NCBI RefSeq assembly: GCF_009604375.1
Contig: NZ_WEGH01000006.1
Coordinates: 248,001 to 312,000 of the forward strand
DNA length: 64,000 bases
Reading direction: 5' to 3'
Origin: Actinomadura macrotermitis
GTDB lineage: Bacteria; Actinomycetota; Actinomycetes; Streptosporangiales; Streptosporangiaceae
Shown: positions 42,522 through 53,709 of the stretch, in pieces
Layout: every line of letters starts with the position of its first letter
How positions within the stretch are numbered: the first letter of the stretch is position 1
Notes under the pieces: model-generated
What the model was told of the DNA's origin: nothing
Seen by the model: the letters and a program-made list of their open reading frames with translations, nothing else
Databases searched by the model: none
Program-made: the position numbers and the translations under genes

Positions 42522-44423
42522 ATGACGGTTCGGCCGTTCCCTGCCGATGTCCATATCGGCAGTGAGGTGGACCCCGCCGAAGCAGAGCGGCTCTTTCGCC
42601 TTCTCGGGCTTTTCCTCGGCGCCGGTGAGCGGCCCCGGGCCCTGGTGACCACGGTCAAGGCCCTGCCGAAGCTCACCCATCTGGCGATCACCGATCGGCG
42701 CGTCCTCGGTTTCGTCGCCGCCGATCTGGCCCAGCGGGGACCGTGCCAGGAGACGCCCCTGTCCTCTGTCGTCTCCGTCGAGACGCGTCCCTCCTACCAG
42801 CAGCGGCTTTTCCTCGTCATCAAGGACACCGCCGGCGAGGAGTCCGACTTCGGCGACGTCACCAGCCAGGACGCACCGCACATGTGCCGCCTGATCCAGA
42901 GCCTCCCGACTCCGGCTCCGGCTCCGGCACCCCAGCCTGCCCCGGCCCCGGCCCTAGCCCCGGCTCCGGCCGGTTGGCGCTACAACCCGCCGCCGACGTG
43001 GCCGGCTCCACCGGTCGGCTGGACACCCCCGCCCGGCTGGCAGCCCGATCCGTCCTGGCCCCTGCCGCCCGCGGGCTGGCAGTTCTGGCTCCCCGCAGAG
43101 GCCCCGGCTCCGCCCGTTCCGGCACCGATGCCCGTCCCGCAGCCTCCGCTGCCGCACGCGACCCTGCCTCCGCCCTCGGCGCCCGCACCGCGCCCGGTGT
43201 TCGGCGGCAAGAAGCAGCGCATCGAGGAACTCGAAGCCGAGAACGCCCGCCTGTACACCGAGGTGGTGCGGCTGGGCGGGCTCGAGCCGCAGCAGCTGCG
43301 GGCCGAGATCGAGGATCTGCGGTCCACCGCCGCCACGTTGCGCAAGGAGGCCCGCGACAAGCGCGGCGAGCTCTCCCGGCTGCGCGCGGAGATCGTCGAG
43401 ACCAAGGACCTGAACCTGCTGCAGGAGGCGGGGGTCTACGAGTACCGGCACCGGCTCGCCGACGCCGTCGCCTATCAGGCCGAGCTCGCCAAGATCAAGG
43501 ACCGGATCAAGACCATGACGCGCTCGGGGAAGGCCGTCACCGCCGCCACCGACTGGACTGTCAACGGCTCGGCCGCCGAGGGCCGCGCCATGGTGCGCGA
43601 CTTCTCCAAGCTGCTGCTGCGCGCCTACAACGCCGAGGCCGACAACCTCGTCCGCATGATGCGCCCCTACAAGCTGGACTCGTCGGTCGAGCGCCTGGGC
43701 AAGACGGCCCAGACCATCGAGCGCCTCGGCAAGACGATGCACATCAAGGTCAGCCGCGCCTACCACGAGCTGCGCGTCAAGGAGCTCCGGCTGACGGCGG
43801 ACCACCTGGCCAAGGCGGAAGAGGAGAAGGAGCGGATCCGCGCCGAACGGGAGCGCCAGCGCGAAGAGGAGAAGGCACGCAAGGAGTTCGAGCGTGAGAA
43901 GGCGCGCCTGCTCAAGGAGCGTTCCCATGTCGAGTCGGCGCTCGCCCGCCTGGAGGCCAGGGGCGACCAGGCCGGGGCCGACGAGCTGCGCGCCAAGCTC
44001 GCCGACGTCGACGGCGCCATCCATGACGTCGAGGGCCGCGCGGCCAACACCCGCGCGGGCTATGTGTACGTCATCTCCAACATCGGCGCCTTCGGCGAGC
44101 GGATGGTCAAGATCGGCCTGACCCGCCGGCTGGACCCCATGGACCGGGTCCGCGAGCTCGGCGACGCCTCGGTCCCGTTCCGCTTCGACGTGCACGCGCT
44201 GATCTTCAGCGAGGACGCCGTCGGCTTGGAGGGCCGCCTCCACCAGGAGTTCATGGACAAGCGCGTCAACCATGTCAACGTCCGCCGCGAGTTCTTCTAC
44301 GCGACCCCGGCGGAGGTACGCGACGCCCTGGGGCGCATCGCCGGCAACCATCTCCTGGAGTACACCGAGACCCCCGAGGCCCTGGAGTGGCGCGCCAGCC
44401 GGAACGCCGCGGCGGCCGGCTGA
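42522..44423 (+). CDS. DUF4041 coiled-coil protein with C-terminal GIY-YIG (MUG113) domain
   Basis: The 633-residue protein has four parts. An N-terminal PH-like region is followed by a proline/tryptophan-rich linker (PPTWPAPPVGWTPPPGW, then DPSWPLPPAGWQFW). A long coiled coil with DUF4041 follows (DLNLLQEAGVYEYRHRLADA through ARKEFEREKARLLKERSHVE). The C-terminal nuclease-like domain opens YVYVISNIG, then MVKIGLTRRLDPMDRVREL and RREFFYATPAEV. GIY-YIG enzymes cut DNA, and MUG113/T5orf172 relatives occur in phages and defence loci. GAGGAGGAG precedes the ATG. A decayed helicase follows directly. Its function is unproven. Confidence 0.75.
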   Translation: MTVRPFPADVHIGSEVDPAEAERLFRLLGLFLGAGERPRALVTTVKALPKLTHLAITDRRVLGFVAADLAQRGPCQETPLSSVVSVETRPSYQQRLFLVIKDTAGEESDFGDVTSQDAPHMCRLIQSLPTPAPAPAPQPAPAPALAPAPAGWRYNPPPTWPAPPVGWTPPPGWQPDPSWPLPPAGWQFWLPAEAPAPPVPAPMPVPQPPLPHATLPPPSAPAPRPVFGGKKQRIEELEAENARLYTEVVRLGGLEPQQLRAEIEDLRSTAATLRKEARDKRGELSRLRAEIVETKDLNLLQEAGVYEYRHRLADAVAYQAELAKIKDRIKTMTRSGKAVTAATDWTVNGSAAEGRAMVRDFSKLLLRAYNAEADNLVRMMRPYKLDSSVERLGKTAQTIERLGKTMHIKVSRAYHELRVKELRLTADHLAKAEEEKERIRAERERQREEEKARKEFEREKARLLKERSHVESALARLEARGDQAGADELRAKLADVDGAIHDVEGRAANTRAGYVYVISNIGAFGERMVKIGLTRRLDPMDRVRELGDASVPFRFDVHALIFSEDAVGLEGRLHQEFMDKRVNHVNVRREFFYATPAEVRDALGRIAGNHLLEYTETPEALEWRASRNAAAAG

Positions 44424-44424
44424 T

Positions 44425-45611
44425 ATCCGACAGGAGCTGCGCGGCATCCTCGCCCGCCCCTTCGACACCTGGCGGCTCTTCCTGCACCCGGTCCAGCGCA
44501 GGATGGCGCTGCGGCCGTCCTATAGCGGTCCGGCCCAGGTGACCGGCGGCGCCGGCACCGGCAAAACGGTGACGGCGCTGCACCGGGCACGGCACCTGGC
44601 GCAGGCCGGCCCGGCCGTGCCGGTGCTGCTCACCACCTACACCAAGAGCCTGGCTCAGGCGCTCGGTCGCCAGCTGGACCTGCTGGTCGACGACGCGTCG
44701 GTGCGCGGGCGCATCGACGTCCAGACCGTCGACAGCCTGGCCTACCAGATCGTGAACCGGCATGAGCCGCCGTCGCTCGTCTCCGACCACGTCATCAACG
44801 CGCTCTGGGGCGAGGCCGCGTCCGGCACCTCCTACTCGCCGGTGTTCCTGCGGCGCGAGTGGGAGCAGATCGTGCTGGCGCAGGACCTGACGACCGAGCA
44901 GTGGCGGCTGCTGCGCCGCATCGTCACCGAGGGTCCCGACGACCTGTTCATCGTCGGCGACCCGCATCAGCGGATCTACGACAGCCAAGTGTCGCTGACC
45001 AGTCTGGGTACCAGGGTGCGCGGCCGCAGCAGCAGCTGAAGCTGAACTACCGCACCACCCAGGAGATCCTCACCTGGGCGCTGCCGGTGCCCGGGCTGGC
45101 TCCCGCCCAGGGGCTGAACGACTCGGCCGAGACGCTCGACGGCTACCGGTCGCCCATGCACGGCCGCCGCCCCCTCCTGCGTGAGTGCGCCACCTCGGAC
45201 GCCGAGCTCAACGAGCTGGCGCAGCAGGTCCGCCGGTGGCTGGACGCCGGCGTGGAGCCCGGCTCGATCGGGGTCGCGGCCCGGTACAAGAAGCTGGCCC
45301 AGAAGGCGGCCGAGCGGCTCGGCGCCGACGGGATCAAGACGATCTCGGTGGGCGGCAAGTCCGCCGGGGTCCAGGTCGGCTCGATGCACGCGATGAAGGG
45401 GATGGAGTTCCGCTGCGTCGCGGTGATCGGCGTGCGGGAGGGCACGCTGCCACTCGGGGGCGTCGTCACCTCCGAGGAGGAGGACCCGCGCGCCCACAAC
45501 CAGGACATGCAGAAGGAACGCTGCCTGCTGTTCGTCGCCTGCACGCGGGCCCGCGACCACCTCTACGTCTCCTACGCCGGCCGGCCGAGCAGCTTCCTGC
45601 GGGCCGGCTGA
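44425..45611 (+). pseudogene. Decayed UvrD/Rep-like helicase
   Basis: The helicase fragment is broken in three ways. It begins mid-protein (RQELRGILARPFDTWRLFL) with no start of its own. The region carrying the DEAQD motif is missing, since motif I (GGAGTGKTVTALHRARHL) runs to IVLAQDLTTEQWRLLRRI with a joint near 44880-44905. A frameshift near 45025-45040 also moves the reading frame: the first frame ends at a TGA at 45037-45039, and LKLNYRTTQEILTWA continues in another. Adding one C in CGCAGCAGCAGCTGA would restore it. The late motifs (GSMHAMKGMEFRCVAVIGV, LLFVACTRARDHLYVSYAG) are intact. Confidence 0.75.
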
Positions 45612-45614
45612 GGT

Positions 45615-47150
45615 TCACGGCCGTTCCGCCAGCAGCGCCCGCAGCTCCAGGACGGCCGGGTCCCTCTCGCCACGCAAAACGGCCAAGCCGGCGGCGGCCT
45701 GTGTCAGCGGCGGCCGCGCCTCCTCGGCGCGGCCGAGCGCCAGCAGCAGCCTGCCCGTCTTCTCCAGCAGGCCGAGCCGGCGCGCCCGGTCGGCGTCCTC
45801 GTCCAGCTCGGCCGCCAGCGCCTCCAGCAGCCGCAGCGCGCGGGCGGGCTCGCCGAGCTTGACCAGGCACTCGGCCTCCCACTCGCGGTAGCGCATCACC
45901 CGCTCGTCGTCGGGGCCGTGCCATTCGGCGAGCGCGGCGACGGCGGCGCGCAGGGCGGACGCGGCGCGGCGGTGGTCGCCGCCGTGGAAGAGCGCCTCGG
46001 CCAGCTCGGCGCGCATCTCGATCACTTCCAGGTCGTCGCCGCCGAGCGCGAGCGCGGCGGGCTCGACCAGCTGGGACAGCCGGTCGGCGGCCTGGGCGAA
46101 GCGGCCCGCGCGGGCGAGCATGCCGACCTGCTCGCGCGCCTCCCGCACCTCCAGGAGCGTCGGCAGGGGCACCGGCTCGGCCCGGCGGCGCGAGGCCGCC
46201 GGGCCGCGGGGCGCCGCGGCGGCGATCCGGACGCCCGCCATGAGCGCGCCGTACAGCCGGGAGGGCGCGGGACCCGCCGTCACGGCGTCGCCGAGCGGCT
46301 CCAGCTCGGTGATGAACGGCAGCAGCCGCTCGTACACGTCGCCGGCCTCGGCGGGGCGTTCCTCGGGCGACTTGGCGAGCAGCTCCAGGACCAGGTCGTC
46401 CAGGTCCGGCGGGACGATCCCGTTCAGCGCCGACGGCGCCAGCGGCTCCTCCACTTCGTGGGCACGGGAGACGGCGTAGGGGTTGCCGTCGCCGAAGACC
46501 TTCTCGCCCGTGAGCATCTCGTAGAGCACGCAGCCGAGCGAGTACAGGTCGCTCTGCGGGCCGGGGTCGCCGTACAGCTGCTCGGGCGCGCAGTAGCCGG
46601 GGGTGCCCGGGCCGCCGACGCCCTTGGTCGTCAAGCGGACGTCCGCCGGGCCGAGCGCGACGGCGAGGCCGAAGTCGAGCACCTTCACCGAGCCGTCGGG
46701 GCACAGCATGAGGTTGCCCGGCTTGAGGTCGCGGTGCACCAGGGGCCGCTGGTGGGCGACGCCGAGCACCGCGCAGGCCTGCGCGGCGATGAACGCGGCC
46801 CAGCCGACCGGCAGGCCCTCCCCGGCTGCGTCGAGCAGGTGGGTGACGGTGACCCCCTCGACGTACTGCATGACCAGGTAGAGGCAGCGGCCGAAGCGCT
46901 CGTCGCGGTGCTCGCCCCGGCCGTAGACAGTGGGCACGCCCGGGTGTTCCAGCCAGGCGGTGTTGCGGGCCTCGTGCTCGAAGCGGGCGATGAGCTCCTC
47001 ATCGGGGTCGCCGCCGTGGAAGGTGATGAACCTGACCGCCACCCGCCGGTCCAGGAGCTGGTCGTAGGCGCGCCAGACCTCCCCCATCCCGCCCCGGCCG
47101 AGCGGCTGGTCGAGCTCGTACCGCTCGTCGAGGACGATCCCCCTGCGCAC
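45615..47150 (-). CDS. Ser/Thr protein kinase with C-terminal TPR-like repeats, atypical ATP lysine
   Basis: The 511-residue kinase has GRGGMGEVWRAYD, LVHRDLKPGNLMLCP (HRD at 139-141), VLDFGLAVALG (DFG at 159-161) and GYCAPEQLYG. The usual ATP-binding lysine is arginine: RRVAVRFITF, R40, codon AGG, one base from AAG. There is no membrane helix. After residue 290 come helical repeats (LARAGRFAQAADRLSQLVEP, AEALFHGGDHRRAASALRAA, LVKLGEPARALRLLEALAAEL) typical of TPR or tetratricopeptide-type scaffolds. It may still be active or act as a pseudokinase scaffold. Confidence 0.8.
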   Translation of the reverse strand: MRRGIVLDERYELDQPLGRGGMGEVWRAYDQLLDRRVAVRFITFHGGDPDEELIARFEHEARNTAWLEHPGVPTVYGRGEHRDERFGRCLYLVMQYVEGVTVTHLLDAAGEGLPVGWAAFIAAQACAVLGVAHQRPLVHRDLKPGNLMLCPDGSVKVLDFGLAVALGPADVRLTTKGVGGPGTPGYCAPEQLYGDPGPQSDLYSLGCVLYEMLTGEKVFGDGNPYAVSRAHEVEEPLAPSALNGIVPPDLDDLVLELLAKSPEERPAEAGDVYERLLPFITELEPLGDAVTAGPAPSRLYGALMAGVRIAAAAPRGPAASRRRAEPVPLPTLLEVREAREQVGMLARAGRFAQAADRLSQLVEPAALALGGDDLEVIEMRAELAEALFHGGDHRRAASALRAAVAALAEWHGPDDERVMRYREWEAECLVKLGEPARALRLLEALAAELDEDADRARRLGLLEKTGRLLLALGRAEEARPPLTQAAAGLAVLRGERDPAVLELRALLAERP

Positions 47151-47190
47151 ACCGCCTCCTTCGTCCTCCTTGCCGGAAAATTACACCTTG

Positions 47191-47712
47191 TCAGGGCCGC
47201 CGGGTCGCGGCGATGTCGAACTCCACCGTCACTTTCGGGCTGATGAAGGCCTTGGTCGCGGCGTTCCAGTTCACGCCCCAGTCGTTGCGGTCGAGCGTGA
47301 CGCCGCCCCTGAAACCGGCCCGGCCGCCGTTCTCGCCGGTCAGCTCAACGTCCACGGTGACCGGCCTGACCATGCCTCGGATGCCGAGGTCGCCGGTGAC
47401 CTTGAAGGCGGTCTCGCCGGTCTGCTCCACCTCGGCCGCGATGAAGGTGATGGCCGGGTGGTCGGCCGCGTTCAGGAACCTTTCGCGCAGAAGGTCGTCG
47501 CGCTGCGGGTTGCCGGTCTGGATGCTCTTCGCCTGGATCGTCAGCCGTGCGGCGGACTTGGACGGGTGGTCGCCGTTCAAGTGCGCCTCGCCCTCGAACT
47601 CGTCGAAGTGCCCGCGCACCCTGGTGGCCATCGTGTGCCTGGCGACGAACCCGATCCGGGTGTGGGCAGGGTCGAGGACGTAGTCGCCGGTCAGCTCGCT
47701 GAGGTCGGTCAT
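47191..47712 (-). CDS. YceI-family protein
   Basis: The 173-residue lipocalin-like beta-barrel protein starts MTDLSELTGDYVLDPAHTRIGFVARHTMATRVRGHF. The family shows the strand pattern IQAKSIQTGNPQRDDLLR, then FLNAADHPAITFIA, and the C-terminal LDRNDWGVNWNAATKAFISPKVTVEFDI. YceI proteins bind long-chain isoprenoids. No signal peptide is present, as is common in the actinobacterial members. GAGGAG lies before the ATG. Confidence 0.87.
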   Translation of the reverse strand: MTDLSELTGDYVLDPAHTRIGFVARHTMATRVRGHFDEFEGEAHLNGDHPSKSAARLTIQAKSIQTGNPQRDDLLRERFLNAADHPAITFIAAEVEQTGETAFKVTGDLGIRGMVRPVTVDVELTGENGGRAGFRGGVTLDRNDWGVNWNAATKAFISPKVTVEFDIAATRRP

Positions 47713-47758
47713 GCGCGGGGCTCCTCAAGGGGAAATCGGTTCATCGGCTCCTCAGTAC

Positions 47759-47810
47759 GACGAGACGGCCCCACGGAACGTGAGGTCGCGTTCCGGAGGG
47801 CCGTCTCGTC
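47759..47810 (-). terminator. Long double hairpin after the 604-residue protein gene
   Basis: GACGAGACGGCCC (47759-47771) pairs with GGGCCGTCTCGTC (47798-47810). A second short stem, CGGAACG / CGTTCCG, lies inside. It overlaps the stop codon of the upstream minus-strand gene. Confidence 0.75.
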
Positions 47811-49623
47811 AGTTGGTGCGAGTGTTGGGGAGGTGGTCACCGAGGTAGCCGATCCACACCTTGCCGCTGGTGCCGACCGAGTCGTCGTAGAAGTACAGGC
47901 GCGGCGCCGGGGAGCCGACGCGGCGGAGCTTGATGTGGGCCTGCATGAAGACGCGGCCGTCGGGGTGCAGCTCGGCGGGCACCGGGAAGGTGCGGGCGGC
48001 GCGGAAGTGGCCGTTGTCCCGGACGGTCTGCGACTCGGTCATCGACACCATCGCGCTCGGCAGGACGCACCGGCCCGCCGCGTCCTGCAGGCACCAGTCG
48101 TAGAAGCCGCCCGCGAATTCGCCCGAGCGGCGCGCGACCGCGAACTCGTCCAGGGCCCGCAGCGCCTCCCACGCCTTGCCCGCCCACACCCGCTTCCACT
48201 GCGGCCAGGACAGGTCCAGGGTCGCAGCGGGCTGGCGGTCGGCGACGACCAGGACGCCGGACAGCCGGTCGCCGGCCTCGTTCAGGGCGTCGACCAGGCC
48301 GGCCGGCTCGTATTCGGGCGGCTGCGGGGTGACCGGGCCGGACGACTCCAGCAGCTGCCTCTCCAGCCAGCGGACGCGGGCGCGCAGCTTGCGCGCCTCG
48401 GCCGACGTCTCGGCCAGCTCCTGGGCCAGCCGGTCGTTCTCCTCGCCCAGGTCCGGCGCGCCGCCGGGGCGGCCGCCGTCCAGGGCGGTCTTCAGCGCGG
48501 TGAAGTACTCCGTCACCGTCCGCATGCCCCGGACGACCTCGCGGTCGCTCTCGGTGACGCTGATCTCCAAGGCGGCGAGCAGTTCCTTGCGCATCTCGGC
48601 GCTGACCCGCTCGGCGACGTCGCGGGCCAGCCCGTCGGTGTCGACGGGGACCGCCCGCGGCTCCTCGGTCTCCTCGGCGGCGGGCTCGGGTTCGGGCGGC
48701 CGGGCCGCCGGCGGCTCCTGCGGCCGCGGCCGGGGCACCTTGGCCATCATCGCGGCCCGCAGCTGCTCCCGTTTCAGGACGGCCGGGGACGGCGTCACCG
48801 CGGTCAGGGCGGTGGCCGGCTCCTGCCCGTCGAGCACCCGCGGCACCATGCGGAGCGCGTGCCTGATCTCCTCGGGGGGATCGGCGCCGACGCCCTTGTC
48901 GATGACGTTCTCGATGACCAGGTCGAAGGCGTCCAGGCCCTGGTCGCACTTGCTCCCGCCGAGGACGGGGTGCCGCCACTTGTCGCCGTCGCCCCGGAAG
49001 TCGGGATGGTAGGTCCGCACGCCCCGGCCGAAGACTTCGACGTCGGCGCCGACCCGGGCGTTGAACTCGTCCTCGGCCCGCGCGTCGCTCAGCCAGGCCA
49101 CCACGGCGTTCCCGGCGAGCGTCGCGGCCAGCTGCCCGGCCAGCTCCCGCCCGTCGTCGCGGTGCGCGAAGACCACGACCGGGACGCGGCGGCGCGGCCT
49201 GGTCAGCCAGTTCATCAGCTCGCCGACCTGCGTCTCGTCGACCTCCTGCGCGGTGTCGGGCAGCTGCACGCCCCCGTCGGTGATCCGCGCGCTGCGCAGG
49301 TAGCCGGGCAGGAAGTGCGGCGCGCGGCGGACCCGGGGGTCGCGTTCGGCGGTGACGACGGCCCAGCCGGGCGTGCTGCCCGCCCGCTCGGCGAACGTCA
49401 CCCGGACGCGTTCGCGGTCGCCGTCCTCGACGACGTACCGGCCGCACGTGGCGGCGCGGTGCAGGTCGAGGCGGAACCGGCCGAGGGAGAACTCACGCCT
49501 GGCCTTGTCCGAGCCGGGGATCCGGACGCCCTCCTCGGCCTGCAGCCACTGGGACAGAGCGCGCTGGATCCGGTCGCCCACGCCGGGCCACTGGTCACGC
49601 AGGACCGCCTGATAGCAGCGCAT
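47809..49623 (-). CDS. Large unrecognised multidomain protein
   Basis: The 604-residue protein has three parts. The N-terminal part (to about residue 260) contains alpha/beta-like strands such as VPVVVFAHRDDGRELAGQLA and VEVFGRGVRTYHPDF. A proline/glutamate-rich linker and a coiled-coil stretch follow (LGEENDRLAQELAETSAEARKLRARVRWLERQLLE). The C-terminal part has beta-strands ending RLYFYDDSVGTSGKVWIGYL then GDHLPNTRTN, a sequence that seems conserved in actinobacterial proteins I cannot name. No catalytic motif is evident. Position near kinases and defence-like genes suggests a regulatory or conflict role, but this is inference. Confidence 0.55.
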   Translation of the reverse strand: MRCYQAVLRDQWPGVGDRIQRALSQWLQAEEGVRIPGSDKARREFSLGRFRLDLHRAATCGRYVVEDGDRERVRVTFAERAGSTPGWAVVTAERDPRVRRAPHFLPGYLRSARITDGGVQLPDTAQEVDETQVGELMNWLTRPRRRVPVVVFAHRDDGRELAGQLAATLAGNAVVAWLSDARAEDEFNARVGADVEVFGRGVRTYHPDFRGDGDKWRHPVLGGSKCDQGLDAFDLVIENVIDKGVGADPPEEIRHALRMVPRVLDGQEPATALTAVTPSPAVLKREQLRAAMMAKVPRPRPQEPPAARPPEPEPAAEETEEPRAVPVDTDGLARDVAERVSAEMRKELLAALEISVTESDREVVRGMRTVTEYFTALKTALDGGRPGGAPDLGEENDRLAQELAETSAEARKLRARVRWLERQLLESSGPVTPQPPEYEPAGLVDALNEAGDRLSGVLVVADRQPAATLDLSWPQWKRVWAGKAWEALRALDEFAVARRSGEFAGGFYDWCLQDAAGRCVLPSAMVSMTESQTVRDNGHFRAARTFPVPAELHPDGRVFMQAHIKLRRVGSPAPRLYFYDDSVGTSGKVWIGYLGDHLPNTRTN

Positions 49624-50010
49624 TCATCCACCTCCTGCGGGCACGGCCATAGGGCGTGTACTCGATCAACCAAGATGTCGCCAATTGATAGAGTAGCGAA
49701 GTTCCACTCCATCATGAAGTGCGTTGCGCGATCGGCCCTTTCGTATGAGTAACGGCCGGCGCACCTTCAGCATCCCCCATGAGGGGCCACCGTCCGTCTC
49801 CGTCCGGTAACGATGCGCGGCATGAGGCGCGGGTAAACCGAGTCAACGCATGCGCCGGGAGGGCGCCGCCCCCCGGCGACGGGCCGGTCCCGTCGAGCCG
49901 CGCCGGATCGGTCAGGATCAAAGAAGCGCTGGTCCGGGGACTGCGGCTAGCGTGATCACCGTGGACGTCACCGTCCGCGCAGACCTGCCGACCACTCATA
50001 TGGAGCGATC
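49624..50010 (+). promoter_or_regulatory. 387-bp intergenic region before the VOC/UvrA-like pair
   Basis: No ORF here looks real. A -10-like TAGCGT lies at 49949-49954, but the -35 position matches poorly. The first 130 bp are AT-richer (near 49660-49730) and probably hold the promoter of the 604-residue protein gene. No dyad was convincing. Confidence 0.3.
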
Positions 50011-50367
50011 ATGACCGACTCTTCCACCCAGGGCATCAAGACCGTGCTGCACCCGGTATCCGACCTGGCGGCGGCCAAGGCCGTCTACACCGCCCTGCTC
50101 GGGCTGCCGCCGCAGACTGACTCGTCCTACTATGTCGGCTTCGACACGGCGGACCAGCACATCGGGCTGGTGCCGGGCGGCGCGGCGCAGGGCATGACCG
50201 GGCCGGTGGCCTACTGGCACGTCCCCGACATCGAGGCCAAGCTGGCCGAGGTGACGGCCGCGGGCGCCACCGTGCAGGAGGCCGCGCACGACGTCGGCGG
50301 CGGCCGCCTGGTCGCCACCGTCGTCGACCCCGACGGCAACGTCCTCGGGCTGCTGCAGGACCGCTGA
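50011..50367 (+). CDS. VOC (glyoxalase/bleomycin-resistance) family protein
   Basis: The 118-residue single VOC domain starts KTVLHPVSDLAAAKAVYTALLG, then YYVGFDTADQHIGLVPGG, and ends RLVATVVDPDGNVLGLLQD. This is the typical paired beta-alpha-beta-beta-beta pattern. Relatives bind drugs or do metal-dependent chemistry. GGAG precedes the ATG. It is 30 bp upstream of the UvrA-like gene, an association that suggests a shared role in coping with a DNA-damaging compound. Confidence 0.83.
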   Translation: MTDSSTQGIKTVLHPVSDLAAAKAVYTALLGLPPQTDSSYYVGFDTADQHIGLVPGGAAQGMTGPVAYWHVPDIEAKLAEVTAAGATVQEAAHDVGGGRLVATVVDPDGNVLGLLQDR

Positions 50368-50397
50368 GCCCGGATCCGAACAGGAGACACGACGAGC

Positions 50398-52781
<2,384 letters not shown>

Positions 52782-52785
<4 letters not shown>

Positions 52786-53603
52786 ACGTGCAGGGTCCCG
52801 TCCAGGACGGTGATCGCGTTCCCGGTGAGGAGGACGCGGTCACCGTCCAGGGCGGTCTTGACCAGGCCGGTGCGTTCGGAGGCCTGGAGGCCGGTGAGCC
52901 GGTCCCGGCCGATGCGCGCGGCCCAGTAGGGGGCCAGCGCGGTGTGGGCGCTGCCCGTGACCGGGTCCTCAAGGATGCCCTCGGCCGGGGAGAAGAAGCG
53001 GGAGACGAAGTCGTACTCCAGGCCTGATCCCAGGGCCGTGATGATGACACCGCGCACTCCCTCGCGCCGGGTCAGATCGACCATCGCGCCGAGGTCGGGG
53101 CGCACGGCCCGGACGGCGGCCTCGTCCGGCAGGACGGTCAGCAGGTCGCCGAGCGCACCCGTGCGGAAAGCGGCCTCCGGCTTCGTTCCCAGGACTTCGG
53201 CCAGGCCGTCCGGCACGGGGATCTCGCTGCCGGGCGCGGCGGGGAAGTCCAAGGTGATGGTGCCGTCCTCGTTCGCGTGCGCGATGAGGACCCCGCTGAA
53301 CCGGCTGCGGAAACGGACCGCGCCGCTGATCCCGCGCTCCCGCCGCAGGGTGTGCGCCGTGGCCAATGTGGCGTGCCCGCACAGATTGGTCTCGACCAGC
53401 GGGGTGAACCAGCGGATCTCCCAGTCGACGTCGTCATCATCGGCCGCCGGCCGGGCGAAGGCGGTCTCCGAATGGTTCATCTCACCGGCGACACGCCGCA
53501 TCCAGGCGTCTTCCGGCCAGTCTCCGGCGTCGAGCAGGCACACGCCCGCCGGGTTGCCGGTGAAGGGACGGTCGGCGAAAGCGTCGACAACGTGGATCCT
53601 CAT
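52782..53603 (-). CDS. PhzF-family isomerase
   Basis: The 273-residue PhzF-like protein starts MRIHVVDAFADRPFTGNPAGVCLL, with the catalytic glutamate in EMNHSETAFARP, NLCGHATLATAHTL, and the C-terminal EDPVTGSAHTALAPYWA. PhzF enzymes catalyse double-bond isomerisation; most actinobacterial members have unknown substrates. It overlaps the UvrA-like gene tail-to-tail by four bases. Confidence 0.87.
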
Positions 53604-53695
53604 GCCGCGACCGTACCGAGACCGGCACCGGCCGGCCTAAGGCCAATCAGAGAAACTGGCCGTCCGCCCCTACCGAACGACACAACGGCTGCACC

Positions 53696-53709
53696 TAGGG
53701 TGGCACCTG
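53696..53709 (+). promoter_or_regulatory. -10 box just before a leaderless start
   Basis: TAGGGT (53696-53701) is a TANNNT-type -10 box ending eight bases before the GTG at 53709. Transcription would start at or next to the start codon. No ribosome site is present, which fits a leaderless mRNA. Confidence 0.55.

Noticed and set aside
42522..44423. Homing endonuclease in an intron or intein
   Set aside because: The GIY-YIG-like domain is at the end of a full-length coiled-coil protein with its own start and ribosome site; no flanking split gene or intein motifs were found.
45025..45040. Programmed frameshift in the helicase
   Set aside because: The site CGCAGCAGCAGCTGA is not a slippery heptamer, no stimulatory structure is obvious, and the gene is already damaged by truncation and loss of its DEAQD region.
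47170..49752. 860-codon plus-strand open frame
   Set aside because: It spans the YceI gene, a terminator and the 604-residue protein gene on the opposite strand and has no family motif.
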